Part shown: positions 7,563 through 14,884 of the stretch, in pieces
Layout: the number at the start of each line of letters is the position of its first letter
Position numbering within the stretch: position 1 is the stretch's first letter
Made by a program: the position numbers and the translations under genes
Notes under the pieces: generated by a model
What the model saw: only the letters and a program-made list of their open reading frames with translations
The model's database searches: none
What the model was told of the DNA's origin: nothing
DNA from: Deltaproteobacteria bacterium
GTDB lineage: Bacteria > Desulfobacterota > Binatia > UBA9968
Length of the DNA stretch: 15,872 nucleotides
Reading direction: 5' to 3'
NCBI GenBank assembly: GCA_016844625.1
Contig: JAERMN010000021.1
Location: forward strand, 1-15,872

Positions 7563-8390
7563 ATGGACTACCAAAGTTGGACGCAGTCCCTGAATCAGGC
7601 AATCCAGTTGTTGGTGCAGAAAACCGGCGGCTACTTGCCCAACCTTATGGCAGCGGTCGCGCTGCTCATCGGTGGGTGGGTTCTCGCACGCATTTTACGC
7701 TTTGCTTGCGTGCGTTTGATCAGCGGCCTGGACAGCCTATTGCGGCGCCATGGGATGGAGCGCCTTCTGATCCGTATCGGATGGGAGCGCCCCGCCTCGG
7801 AGCTGATCGGCAGCATCCTCTACTGGCTTGTCCTTCTGGTTTTTTTCACAGCGGCCACGGAAACCCTCGGCCTGCCGGTGGTGGCCACTTGGCTGGGCGG
7901 CGTGTCGACCTATTTACCGCGCATCCTGGTGGCGCTCTTGATGCTGCTCGGCGGGTTTTTAGTGGGCAGTCTCGCACGCGATGCCGTTGCGTCCGCCGCC
8001 ACCGCCGCGGGTATTACCTACAATGTACTCCTCGGACGCGTCGTCTACATCGCCATTCTGCTGGTAGCTGTCGTTACCGGAATCGATCAGATCGGCATCG
8101 AAAGCCGTTTCTTGACCATGACCATTGCCATCGTCTTCGGCTCGCTGGTCGGCGCCGCGGCCCTGGCCTTCGGCCTGGGCGCGCGAACGGCGGTGAGTAA
8201 CATCATTGCCTCGCATTATCTGCGGCAAATCTACAGGGAGGGACATACGATCAGGATTGGCGAGGCCCAGGGAAAAATTTCCGAAATCACCAACACAGTG
8301 GTGATCTTGGAAAATTCCAACGACCGGTTCGTCGTGCCGGCCAAGGAATTCAGCGAAAAGATATCGGTCTTGTTGCGCCGCGAGACATGA
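7563..8390 (+). CDS. small MscS-like mechanosensitive channel family protein
   Basis: Predicted inner-membrane protein of 275 residues with about five hydrophobic helices (near residues 25-46, 83-104, 117-138, 158-177 and 184-212). Two of them (LPNLMAAVALLIGGWVLARI and YLPRILVALLMLLGGFLVGS) look like the conserved TM-helix repeat of MscS-related proteins. The last helix has the glycine/alanine-rich MscS TM3 look (LVGAAALAFGLGARTAVSNI). A short beta domain with GHTIRIGEAQGKISEITNT and FVVPAKEF follows, then the protein ends, so the large C-terminal cage of Escherichia coli MscS is missing. The ATG has a ribosome binding site (aagggag) a few bases upstream. The family releases solutes or ions under membrane tension. 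Placed 90 bases after glgX in a trehalose cluster, a role in osmotic adjustment is plausible but inferred; a non-conducting sensor is also possible. Confidence 0.82.
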   Translation: MDYQSWTQSLNQAIQLLVQKTGGYLPNLMAAVALLIGGWVLARILRFACVRLISGLDSLLRRHGMERLLIRIGWERPASELIGSILYWLVLLVFFTAATETLGLPVVATWLGGVSTYLPRILVALLMLLGGFLVGSLARDAVASAATAAGITYNVLLGRVVYIAILLVAVVTGIDQIGIESRFLTMTIAIVFGSLVGAAALAFGLGARTAVSNIIASHYLRQIYREGHTIRIGEAQGKISEITNTVVILENSNDRFVVPAKEFSEKISVLLRRET

Positions 8391-8391
8391 T

Positions 8392-9246
8392 ATGGAAACC
8401 GATACGTTGCTAGCGACGAATTTCGCCGAGGACCATCCATCAGACGCTGCGCGGGTTCTCGAGGGGTTCGCGCCCGAAGAAGCGTCCGCTTATCTGGACG
8501 AGTTGCCGCCCCGATCGGCCGCCGAGGTTTTGCAGAAAAGGGTCTCCTCCAACGCTGCCGAGTGTATCGCGCAACTTTCTCCGCCCCGATTTGCGCGGAT
8601 CATCGCTGCCCTGCCGCTAGACAGGGCCGCCGCTCTGCTGCGGCAGCTCGACCCGGGACGCCAGGCGGATCTACTTAAACAGGCTCCATCTGACATTTCT
8701 GCTTTGCTCGCTAGTTTGCTTCGCTATCCCGAAAACAGCGCCGGCGCCCTCATGGACCCCCTCGCTATGGCGCTGCCGGAAGACATCACGGCGACAGAAG
8801 CAATGGCGCGGGTGCGCCGTGCGCCGCGCCACGCGCTTTACTATATTTATGTAATTAACCGGGAGCAGAAACTGGTTGGTGTCATGAACTTGCGAGAATT
8901 GATGATGGCGCCGCCCAAAGAAACTTTGCGCACCGCGATGCGCCGTGAAGTTGCCACCCTGCCGGCAGCGGCGGGACGCCTGGCCATCGTCGAACATCCC
9001 GGTTGGCGCGACGTCCATGCGCTGCCGGTGGTCGACGACGACGGAATTTTTCTCGGCGTCTTACGCTACGAGACCCTGCGAAAACTCGAACGTGAATCCG
9101 CAGCCCCACCGGCTCCTGGAGGCGGTCTGGCTGCCGTTCTAACGCTTGGGGAGCTCTGCTGGGTGGGCCTGGCCGGCATTTTAACCGATCTGACATCTGC
9201 CGTTGCGGCACCAACGCGTGCGCAGAAGGAAACGGCAAATGACTAA
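8392..9246 (+). CDS. MgtE-like N domain plus CBS domains protein without transport domain
   Basis: A 284-residue protein that resembles the cytosolic half of MgtE Mg2+ transporters. Residues about 12-120 form a helical, leucine/alanine-rich MgtE N-domain (HPSDAARVLEGFAPEEASAY, LPLDRAAALLRQLDPGRQAD). YPENSAGALMDP then leads into two CBS units (YYIYVINREQKLVGVMNLRE and VHALPVVDDDGIFLGVLRYE). Instead of the five-helix MgtE channel there is only one hydrophobic segment, about residues 242-270 (LTLGELCWVGLAGILTDL), perhaps a membrane or partner contact. It starts one base after the channel gene and overlaps the full mgtE by 8 bases, so the pair is surely co-translated. In MgtE this half senses Mg2+ and closes the pore. 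A regulatory subunit for the next gene is the natural guess, but it is not shown by sequence alone. Confidence 0.85.
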   Translation: METDTLLATNFAEDHPSDAARVLEGFAPEEASAYLDELPPRSAAEVLQKRVSSNAAECIAQLSPPRFARIIAALPLDRAAALLRQLDPGRQADLLKQAPSDISALLASLLRYPENSAGALMDPLAMALPEDITATEAMARVRRAPRHALYYIYVINREQKLVGVMNLRELMMAPPKETLRTAMRREVATLPAAAGRLAIVEHPGWRDVHALPVVDDDGIFLGVLRYETLRKLERESAAPPAPGGGLAAVLTLGELCWVGLAGILTDLTSAVAAPTRAQKETAND

Positions 9247-10555
9247 GGGAGCGGAGCGAGCCAGCGCGGCTCTGAGCCAGAGTTTTCTTGATCTCTATCC
9301 TGCCGAGGCGGCGCGAGTAATCGACAACCGGCCCCAATCGGAAATTATCGCGCTGCTGCAATCGAAGCCAGCGCCGATCGGCACGGCGGTGTTTCAATGC
9401 ATGGCGCCCGACGTGGCGGCGCAAACTCTGCCGCTCATCGAAAGCAACCTCGCCCGTCAAGTGGTCGCGGCGATGGATCCGTCTCAGGCGGCGGGGCTGC
9501 TGGCGCGCGTCGACAAAGAAGCGCGAACTCGTTTGTTGGATTCCTTCGAGCCCAGCCGCGCCAAAGAGCTCAAGCTTTTGTTGTCCTACCCGGCCGGCAG
9601 CGCCGGCAGCCTGATGGACCCGCGGGTGACGACCTTTCATTTCGAATCAACCGTAAAGGAAGCCCGGGCGCGCATTCGCGGCTTACGTGGCAGGCGCGTG
9701 TACGACATTTTCTTGGTGGATGAAAATGGCCTGCTCGCCGGCGTCGTGGCGCTGCAAGAAATTGTCCTCGCGCGACCCAACAGCCGTTTGGCAGACCTGT
9801 CACCCGGCCTGCCCGCAAGCGTGCATGCCATGTCCACCAGGGAAGAGGTCGTGGAGCTTCTCAATCAACGGCGGCTTACCACTCTCGCCGTGGTCGATCT
9901 CGAACAACGTCTGCTCGGCGTGATTCGCCACGACGCTCTGGTTGCCGCGGCCCAGGAAGAGATGAGCGCGGATATTCAAACCATGGTCGGCGCGAGCAAG
10001 GAAGAACGGGCTCTGTCCCCCGCGATATTTGCCGTGCGCAAGCGGCTACCCTGGCTACAGATCAATCTTGCCACCGCCTTTTTGGCGGCCTCCGTGGTGG
10101 GTCTTTTCGAAGAAACCATCGCGCGCTTTACGGCGCTGGCGGTTTTGTTGCCGGTGGTGGCGGGTCAGTCGGGAAACACCGGTGCTCAAGCGTTGGCGGT
10201 AACGATGCGCGGGCTCGCGCTGCGGGAAATCAGGTTGCACCACTGGTTACGCATTGCATTCAAAGAAGTGAACGTTGCCGCTATCAATGGCATCGCCGTT
10301 GCTCTCACTACTGCCGCGGGGGTCTATGTTTGGAGCCAGTCGGCGGGCCTCGCATTGGTAATCATGATATCGATGATTATTTCCATGGTCGCCGCCGGCA
10401 TGTCGGGCGCGGTCATTCCTATGATCTTGACGGCGCTGGGCCAAGATCCCGCGCAGTCGTCATCCATCATTCTCACCACCGTGACGGACGTCGTGGGTTT
10501 TTTCAGCTTCCTGGGAATCGCCACGCTGCTCGCGGGCATGCTCCCTGCCGGCTAA
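9239..10555 (+). CDS. mgtE: MgtE-family magnesium transporter
   Basis: Inner-membrane Mg2+ channel/transporter of 438 residues with all three MgtE parts. These are an N-domain (about 10-125), the family motif YPAGSAGSLMDP into two CBS units (about 125-250; VYDIFLVDENGLLAGVVALQ, TTLAVVDLEQRLLGVIRHDA), and a five-helix membrane domain from about residue 268 (KRLPWLQINLATAFLAASVV). The membrane part has LLPVVAGQSGNTGAQALAVT and the ion-site helix ILTTVTDVVGFFSFLGIA. Its aspartate, D417, corresponds to the Mg2+-binding aspartate known in the Thermus MgtE pore. ATG 9239 is chosen because AAGGA (9226-9230) lies eight bases upstream and the 4-to-8-base overlap fits coupling; a GTG-type start further upstream would lengthen it without domain support. 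It shares the same N/CBS architecture as its upstream neighbour, suggesting duplication and loss of the channel in one copy. Confidence 0.93.
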   Translation: MTKGAERASAALSQSFLDLYPAEAARVIDNRPQSEIIALLQSKPAPIGTAVFQCMAPDVAAQTLPLIESNLARQVVAAMDPSQAAGLLARVDKEARTRLLDSFEPSRAKELKLLLSYPAGSAGSLMDPRVTTFHFESTVKEARARIRGLRGRRVYDIFLVDENGLLAGVVALQEIVLARPNSRLADLSPGLPASVHAMSTREEVVELLNQRRLTTLAVVDLEQRLLGVIRHDALVAAAQEEMSADIQTMVGASKEERALSPAIFAVRKRLPWLQINLATAFLAASVVGLFEETIARFTALAVLLPVVAGQSGNTGAQALAVTMRGLALREIRLHHWLRIAFKEVNVAAINGIAVALTTAAGVYVWSQSAGLALVIMISMIISMVAAGMSGAVIPMILTALGQDPAQSSSIILTTVTDVVGFFSFLGIATLLAGMLPAG

Positions 10556-10562
10556 TAAAATC

Positions 10563-13469
10563 ATGCGCATCCCCACCGCGACCTATCGCTTTCAATTTCA
10601 CAAAGACTTTGGCTTTGCCCAGGCCGAAGAACTCGTCGAGTATCTGCACGATCTCGGCATCTCGGATGTTTACGCATCGCCGATATTTAAAGCTCGCGCC
10701 GGCAGTATGCACGGCTACGATGTCGTCGATCATAGCCAAATCGACGGCGCGCTCGGCGGCGAGGATGCTTTTGATGCATTTGCCGCGGCCTTAAAAACCC
10801 GCGGCCTGGGGCTTATTTTGGACATCGTGCCCAATCACATGGGTATCGGGGAGACCAGCAATACATGGTGGATGGATGTGCTTGAGAACGGTCCCAGTTC
10901 GAGCTACGCCGCTTACTTCGACATCGATTGGCAACCGGTCAATCCTCAACTCGAAAACAAAGTGCTCCTGCCGATCCTCGGGGACCAATACGGTGTCGTA
11001 CTCGAAGACGGCAAGTTACGGCTTGCTTACGAAGATGGCGCCTTCTTCATTTGCCATTACGATGCCAGGCTGCCGGTCGCGCCGCGCACCTATAGCGCCA
11101 TTCTGTCGCGCCATATCGATCGCTTGATTGAGACACTCGGCAAAGACGCCACGCCTACGCTCGAGCTGCAAAGTATTTTGACCGCCATCGGCCATCTGCC
11201 GCCGCGCACCGAAGTGGATCCGGAAAAACTCGAAGAGCGCCGGCGCGAGAAGGAGATCATCAAACGGCGCATCGCGGCGCTCTATCAGGAAAGCGCCGAG
11301 GTGAGAAACACCATCGATTCGGCGGTTCAGAAATTTAACGGCAATGTCGGCGATCCACAGAGCTTCGATATGTTGGACCAATTGATGGACGCGCAGGCCT
11401 ATCGCTTGGCGTTTTGGCGTGTTGCAGGCGATGAGATCAACTACCGGCGCTTTTTCGATATCAGCGAGTTGGCGGCGATCCGCACCGAAACGCCCGAAGT
11501 TTTCCAAGCGACGCACCAACTCATTCTTCGTCTTGTAGCCGAGGGCAAAGTCACTGGATTACGCGTTGATCATCCGGACGGTCTGCGGGATCCGGCTGCT
11601 TACTTCCGACAACTCCAGCAAAGTCAATTGGGCCAAGACGCCGACCTGAGTTCGAGCCGGAACGGATTTCCTTCCCAGTCATTGTACATCGTCGCCGAGA
11701 AGATTTTGTTAAAGGGAGAAGCGCTGCCCGCTGACTGGGCGGTGTCGGGCACCACCGGTTACGATTTTCTCAATCAGGTGAACGGCTTGTTCGTGCGCCG
11801 CGCCAGCCGCGGCGCTTGCGATAAAATTTACGGCGATTTCATCGGCGCGAAAAGCAGTTATCCCGAGCTGGCGAATTCGCGCAAGAAGATGATCATGCTG
11901 GTTTCCCTGGCGAGCGAGATCAATGCCCTGAGCCATCGACTCGATGATATCTCGGAGCGCAACCGCCACTACCGAGACTTCTCGCTCAACGGCCTGACCT
12001 TCGCGATTCGCGAAGTGATCGCCTCTCTTGCGGTTTACCGTACTTACGCAGATGGGGCTACTGGCGAAATGTCGGAGCGGGACCGCAAGTATATTGAAGC
12101 GGCGGTAGAAGAGGCCAAAAAACGCAACCCGCGCACGGCGCGGGCGATTTTCGACTTCATCGGCGATACCTTGTCGCTTAGAAATCTTGGCAGGTTTCGC
12201 GACGAGGACCGCCAAGAGGTGATCGATTTCGTGATGAAGTTTCAGCAGCTTACCGGACCGGTGATGGCCAAAGGCATCGAGGACACGGCCTTCTACGTTT
12301 ACAATCGTTTGATTGCCTTGAACGAAGTGGGCGGCGATCCGGAAGAGTTCGGCACCTCGCTGGAGGCGTTTCACCGGCAAAACAGCACTCGGCTAAAACA
12401 CTGGCCCCACACTATGCTGACGCTTACGACTCACGACACCAAGCGCGGTGAAGACGCGCGCGCTCGCATTAACGCGCTTTCCGAGATCGCGCCGGAGTGG
12501 CGCGCCGCGCTGATGCGCTGGCGAAAGCTCAATGAAGCGAAAAAATCCCTGGTTGACAGCGATCTCGCCCCCGACCGCAACGATGAGTACCTGTTCTACC
12601 AGACGCTCACCGGCGCTTGGCCCGGCGATTCCACCGATCGCGATGAGTTGGCCGGGTTCCGCGAGCGCATCGCCGCGTACATGCAGAAAGCCATCAACGA
12701 AGCGAAAGTTCATACCAGCTGGGTCAATCCCAATGAGGCTTACGACCGTGCGGTGGAGAAATTCGCGCGCGAAGTTCTGGTCCCCGACAATGGCGATGGT
12801 TTCTTAAACGACTTCAGTCAATTCCAGCAGCGGCTCGCCTTTGCCGGCATGCTCAATTCCCTGGCGCAGACGCTGCTCAAAATGACCGCTCCCGGTGTGC
12901 CGGACTTTTATCAAGGGACGGAACTTTGGGACTTGAGCCTAGTCGATCCCGACAATCGCCGGCCAGTGGATTTCGCCAAACGAAGAATTCTTCTCGAAGT
13001 TCTCAAGCGCGGCGAAGAAACGGATCGTGCCGGTCTTTTGTGCGATCTGCTTTCCAACTGGCAAGACGGCCGCGTCAAACTATATCTGATCTACAAGAGT
13101 TTGAACTTTCGCCGCGAGCGCCGCGAGCTATTTCAAATGGGCGATTATTTGCCGCTCTACGCTGGCGGGAAGTTTCGCGAAAATGTCTGCGCTTTCGCGC
13201 GACGCTTCAATGACCATTGGATCGTCGTCGCGGCACCGCGGCTCCTCGCGCGTATCGCACCAACCGGTCGCTTGCCACTAGGACAGCCAGTCTGGGAGGA
13301 TGCGCTATTGCCTTTGCCCCATGGAACGCCAGACCATTGGCACAATATTTTAACCGGCGAGATGTTGTCGGCATGCGCAACGAAAGGCGGGCAGAAGAGT
13401 TTAGCGTTGCATCAGATCTTCAAGATCTACCCGGTGGCGCTTATCGAGAGCCGGCGAACAATGCTGTGA
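10563..13469 (+). CDS. treY: malto-oligosyltrehalose synthase TreY (GH13)
   Basis: Rearranges the reducing-end alpha-1,4 bond of maltodextrins into the alpha,alpha-1,1 bond of maltooligosyltrehalose, the first step of the TreY-TreZ route. The N-terminus (MRIPTATYRFQFHKDFGF) is characteristic of the family, followed by YASPIFKARAGSMHGYDVVD and LILDIVPNHMGI (region I). VTGLRVDHPDGLRDP is region II (nucleophile D336), YIVAEKILLKGEALP region III (acid E379), then GTTGYDFLNQVNGLF and LTTHDTKRGEDARAR (region IV, D625). A basic/acidic helical insert (about residues 218-250) separates regions I and II, as in other TreY proteins. At 968 residues it is longer than actinobacterial enzymes (about 770) but complete, with no break in the frame. 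It starts 7 bases after mgtE without an obvious ribosome binding site, so it may depend on coupling to mgtE. It is separated from treZ by four genes, although the two enzymes act in sequence. Confidence 0.96.
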   Translation: MRIPTATYRFQFHKDFGFAQAEELVEYLHDLGISDVYASPIFKARAGSMHGYDVVDHSQIDGALGGEDAFDAFAAALKTRGLGLILDIVPNHMGIGETSNTWWMDVLENGPSSSYAAYFDIDWQPVNPQLENKVLLPILGDQYGVVLEDGKLRLAYEDGAFFICHYDARLPVAPRTYSAILSRHIDRLIETLGKDATPTLELQSILTAIGHLPPRTEVDPEKLEERRREKEIIKRRIAALYQESAEVRNTIDSAVQKFNGNVGDPQSFDMLDQLMDAQAYRLAFWRVAGDEINYRRFFDISELAAIRTETPEVFQATHQLILRLVAEGKVTGLRVDHPDGLRDPAAYFRQLQQSQLGQDADLSSSRNGFPSQSLYIVAEKILLKGEALPADWAVSGTTGYDFLNQVNGLFVRRASRGACDKIYGDFIGAKSSYPELANSRKKMIMLVSLASEINALSHRLDDISERNRHYRDFSLNGLTFAIREVIASLAVYRTYADGATGEMSERDRKYIEAAVEEAKKRNPRTARAIFDFIGDTLSLRNLGRFRDEDRQEVIDFVMKFQQLTGPVMAKGIEDTAFYVYNRLIALNEVGGDPEEFGTSLEAFHRQNSTRLKHWPHTMLTLTTHDTKRGEDARARINALSEIAPEWRAALMRWRKLNEAKKSLVDSDLAPDRNDEYLFYQTLTGAWPGDSTDRDELAGFRERIAAYMQKAINEAKVHTSWVNPNEAYDRAVEKFAREVLVPDNGDGFLNDFSQFQQRLAFAGMLNSLAQTLLKMTAPGVPDFYQGTELWDLSLVDPDNRRPVDFAKRRILLEVLKRGEETDRAGLLCDLLSNWQDGRVKLYLIYKSLNFRRERRELFQMGDYLPLYAGGKFRENVCAFARRFNDHWIVVAAPRLLARIAPTGRLPLGQPVWEDALLPLPHGTPDHWHNILTGEMLSACATKGGQKSLALHQIFKIYPVALIESRRTML

Positions 13470-13509
13470 AATAAAGGCTATAAGTTCTATATGCGCGACA
13501 CGGAGTTAT

Positions 13510-13674
13510 TTGATCCGGCTCCAAACCGTGTCTGCTGATGTTAGTGCGCTAAAGAAACTGCAAAAACGTTTGCCAATGGTTCCCGGGCGGCGCGAGCGAA
13601 AAGATCGCGGCGACAAGAGCCGCCCCGGTGAAGAGATTCTCCGCAAGGGACTGGAGTGGCTACTTGGGCATTGA
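13510..13674 (+). CDS. possible 54-codon small ORF or gene remnant
   Basis: A frame open from the end of treY can begin at TTG 13510, four bases after GGAG (13502-13505), or at GTG 13528, and stops at TGA 13672-13674. The product is strongly basic and helical in look (ALKKLQKRLPMVPGRRERKD, then EEILRKGLEWLLGH). No family is recognised. The non-ATG start, small size and an inverted repeat inside it make chance or a decayed gene end real possibilities. Its codon third positions are less G/C-biased than in treY. Confidence 0.25.
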   Translation: MIRLQTVSADVSALKKLQKRLPMVPGRRERKDRGDKSRPGEEILRKGLEWLLGH

Positions 13675-13703
13675 ATCCCCGCGACGAACGGCTCGGCGAC
13701 TCT

Positions 13704-13745
13704 TGCGATTGCCTGATCGCATGTGATTCGAGAAGTTTTGACTTC
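13704..13745 (+). other. two tandem small stem-loops upstream of the TPR-like gene
   Basis: TGCGAT (13704-13709) pairs perfectly with ATCGCA (13716-13721) over a 6-base loop. Ten bases later GAAGT (13732-13736) pairs with ACTTC (13741-13745) over the loop TTTG. Neither is followed by a run of T, so they do not look like intrinsic terminators. They could be operator-like sites, leader-RNA structure or chance. Confidence 0.25.
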
Positions 13746-13840
13746 AGACATGCTTTCACCGGCCCGCATGGCCGTTCTTGAAATACCCCGTAACGCCAAG
13801 GCATTATTACGGCGCTGACAGGCTGCAAGCGGAGATGTGC

Positions 13841-14524
13841 ATGGAAAGTGGTTTATTTCTAATCGGGCTGCTGATCGCATTGTTCGCTATCTACCGACTG
13901 GCGTGGCGACGACTCAGGAGCCCGCAAACCACGGTACGAGGCCTGCTCCGGCATTACTATACCTTTGAGAAGACCGGCCTGCCGGAACGAGAGTCTTTGT
14001 TGAGAGTATTAACCAACCGCAGCGGCTGGAGAAACTTACCACCCGTCTTCCTAGCCGAGATCGTAGCGCGGCTCAGGTCGAAGGAAGACGTCTTTCGATT
14101 CGTGTCTCTTGCGGAAGGCTACAGATTCAACCGAAAACAATTGCCCGCCATTGCCGCAGGAGAGGACATGGAAGCGGCGATGCGCGCAGTCTCCCTCTGG
14201 CTGGCCGATTTCGGCAGCCGGCTGCAAAAAAAGAATAGTTTTAAAGAAGCCGAGTTCGTGCAAAAGCTCGCTCTAGGCTTACAACCCGATCAATATTTTA
14301 CGAAACTTCCATTGGCGACGACTTACTACAAAATGGACCGTTATGACGCCGCCGCGCCCCTGCTCAAAGAGGGTCTCGCCCAACTGAAAAATTGCGCCGA
14401 TGGCGCCGCTTTTCTCGACCGCTTGGAAACTGGCGCGAACCTCAAAGAGTTGAGAGCGAACTACGAAGAGATGTATGAGACGTGTTTGAGGGCCCGTGGA
14501 AATCAGCCGGGTTCGGCATCGTGA
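13841..14524 (+). CDS. membrane-anchored TPR-like protein of unknown function
   Basis: A 227-residue protein that I do not recognise as a named family. It starts with a hydrophobic helix (about residues 4-18, SGLFLIGLLIALFAIYRLAW) followed at once by arginines, which suggests an N-terminal membrane anchor with the rest in the cytoplasm. The body is helical and charged. Near residues 130-190 it has TPR-like helix pairs (KKNSFKEAEFVQKLALGLQP, then YYKMDRYDAAAPLLKEGLAQ), which usually bind other proteins. ATG 13841 is chosen because GGAG (13831-13834) lies six bases upstream; the frame is open further up, to ATG 13778, but without a better site. It stands alone, 371 bases after treY and 360 before the next gene, so context gives no function. 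Confidence 0.7.
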   Translation: MESGLFLIGLLIALFAIYRLAWRRLRSPQTTVRGLLRHYYTFEKTGLPERESLLRVLTNRSGWRNLPPVFLAEIVARLRSKEDVFRFVSLAEGYRFNRKQLPAIAAGEDMEAAMRAVSLWLADFGSRLQKKNSFKEAEFVQKLALGLQPDQYFTKLPLATTYYKMDRYDAAAPLLKEGLAQLKNCADGAAFLDRLETGANLKELRANYEEMYETCLRARGNQPGSAS

Positions 14525-14600
14525 TCGTGTCCGTCTAACGCTAACGGCGAATAACCGATAAAATTCCTTCTGGCTTATCGTTCAAACTTCTGGCACGGCC

Positions 14601-14632
14601 AAAGCGCGCGATGCTGTCGCGGGCCTTTTCTT
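14601..14632 (+). terminator. possible intrinsic terminator of the TPR-like gene
   Basis: AAAGCGCGCGA (14601-14611) pairs with TCGCGGGCCTT (14617-14627) over a 5-base loop, with two mismatches. TTCTT follows. It lies about 80 bases after the stop of the TPR-like gene and points in its direction. The mismatches and the short, broken T run make it weaker than the later one. Confidence 0.45.
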
Positions 14633-14688
14633 GGGTGCATATAGAATGATCGTCTTGGTTCGCCTTCACCAGCTTCTTTTTAAACTGA

Positions 14689-14716
14689 TTGACTTAGCGC
14701 TTTTATTCACTATCGT
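14689..14716 (+). promoter_or_regulatory. possible sigma70-type promoter upstream of the tctC-like gene
   Basis: TTGACT (14689-14694) and TATCGT (14711-14716) match the -35 and -10 consensus at 5 of 6 and 4 of 6 positions with a 16-base spacer. A transcript would start near 14723, run into the terminator at 14811, and reach the binding-protein gene only by readthrough. Support is by pattern only. Confidence 0.3.
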
Positions 14717-14755
14717 TCGACAATGAAGAAGCGAAAGGTTGGGGTATTTTTAACA

Positions 14756-14811
14756 TTAGCCGGCCGGGCTAAAAGCCGATCCTGGGGTTTTACCTGGATT
14801 GGCTTTTTTTT
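14756..14811 (+). terminator. tandem hairpin with strong rho-independent terminator
   Basis: A first stem, TTAGCC (14756-14761) with GGCTAA (14767-14772), has a 5-base loop. It is followed directly by AAGCCGATCC (14773-14782) pairing with GGATTGGCTT (14796-14805) over ten base pairs, one of them G-T. Eight T (14804-14811) come next. This is a textbook intrinsic terminator on the + strand. It lies 247 bases after the TPR-like gene and 73 bases before the next start codon, so it either ends an upstream or short RNA, or acts as an attenuator in the leader of the binding-protein gene. Confidence 0.8.
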
Positions 14812-14873
14812 GCCGCTGCAGTAATGGCAACGAAAATCGAAGTTATTCAGGCACTCAAAGTCATCCTGTAATC

Positions 14874-14880
14874 AGGAGGT
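14874..14880 (+). promoter_or_regulatory. strong ribosome binding site of the tctC-like gene
   Basis: AGGAGGT is a perfect Shine-Dalgarno sequence, four bases before ATG 14885. It fixes the start of the binding protein and implies high translation. Confidence 0.8.
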
Positions 14881-14884
14881 CTTT

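Larger units (their letters stand above)
13470..13840 (+). other. intergenic gap after treY with hairpins and one doubtful ORF
   Basis: This 371-base gap has no convincing conserved gene. It holds the weak ORF at 13510-13674, a GC-rich imperfect inverted repeat (13583-13591 with 13619-13628, one bulged base) inside that ORF, and two small perfect stems described separately. No poly-T terminator is visible directly after treY. The promoter of the next gene may lie here, but no clear -35/-10 pair was found. Confidence 0.5.
14525..14884 (+). other. intergenic gap with terminators and possible promoter
   Basis: This 360-base gap has no convincing gene. It contains an imperfect hairpin with a T run (14601-14632), a small CGATAA/TTATCG stem (14556-14580), a possible promoter (14689-14716), and a tandem hairpin ending in a strong intrinsic terminator (14756-14811). 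A ribosome binding site for the next gene lies at its end. A 33-codon ATG frame at 14723-14824 crosses the terminator and has no ribosome binding site, so it is not called. Confidence 0.5.

Noticed and set aside
14723..14824. A 33-codon leader peptide (MKKRKVGVFLTL start) upstream of the tctC-like gene.
   Set aside because: No ribosome binding site, it crosses the terminator hairpin and T run, and there is no run of regulatory codons as in amino-acid leaders.
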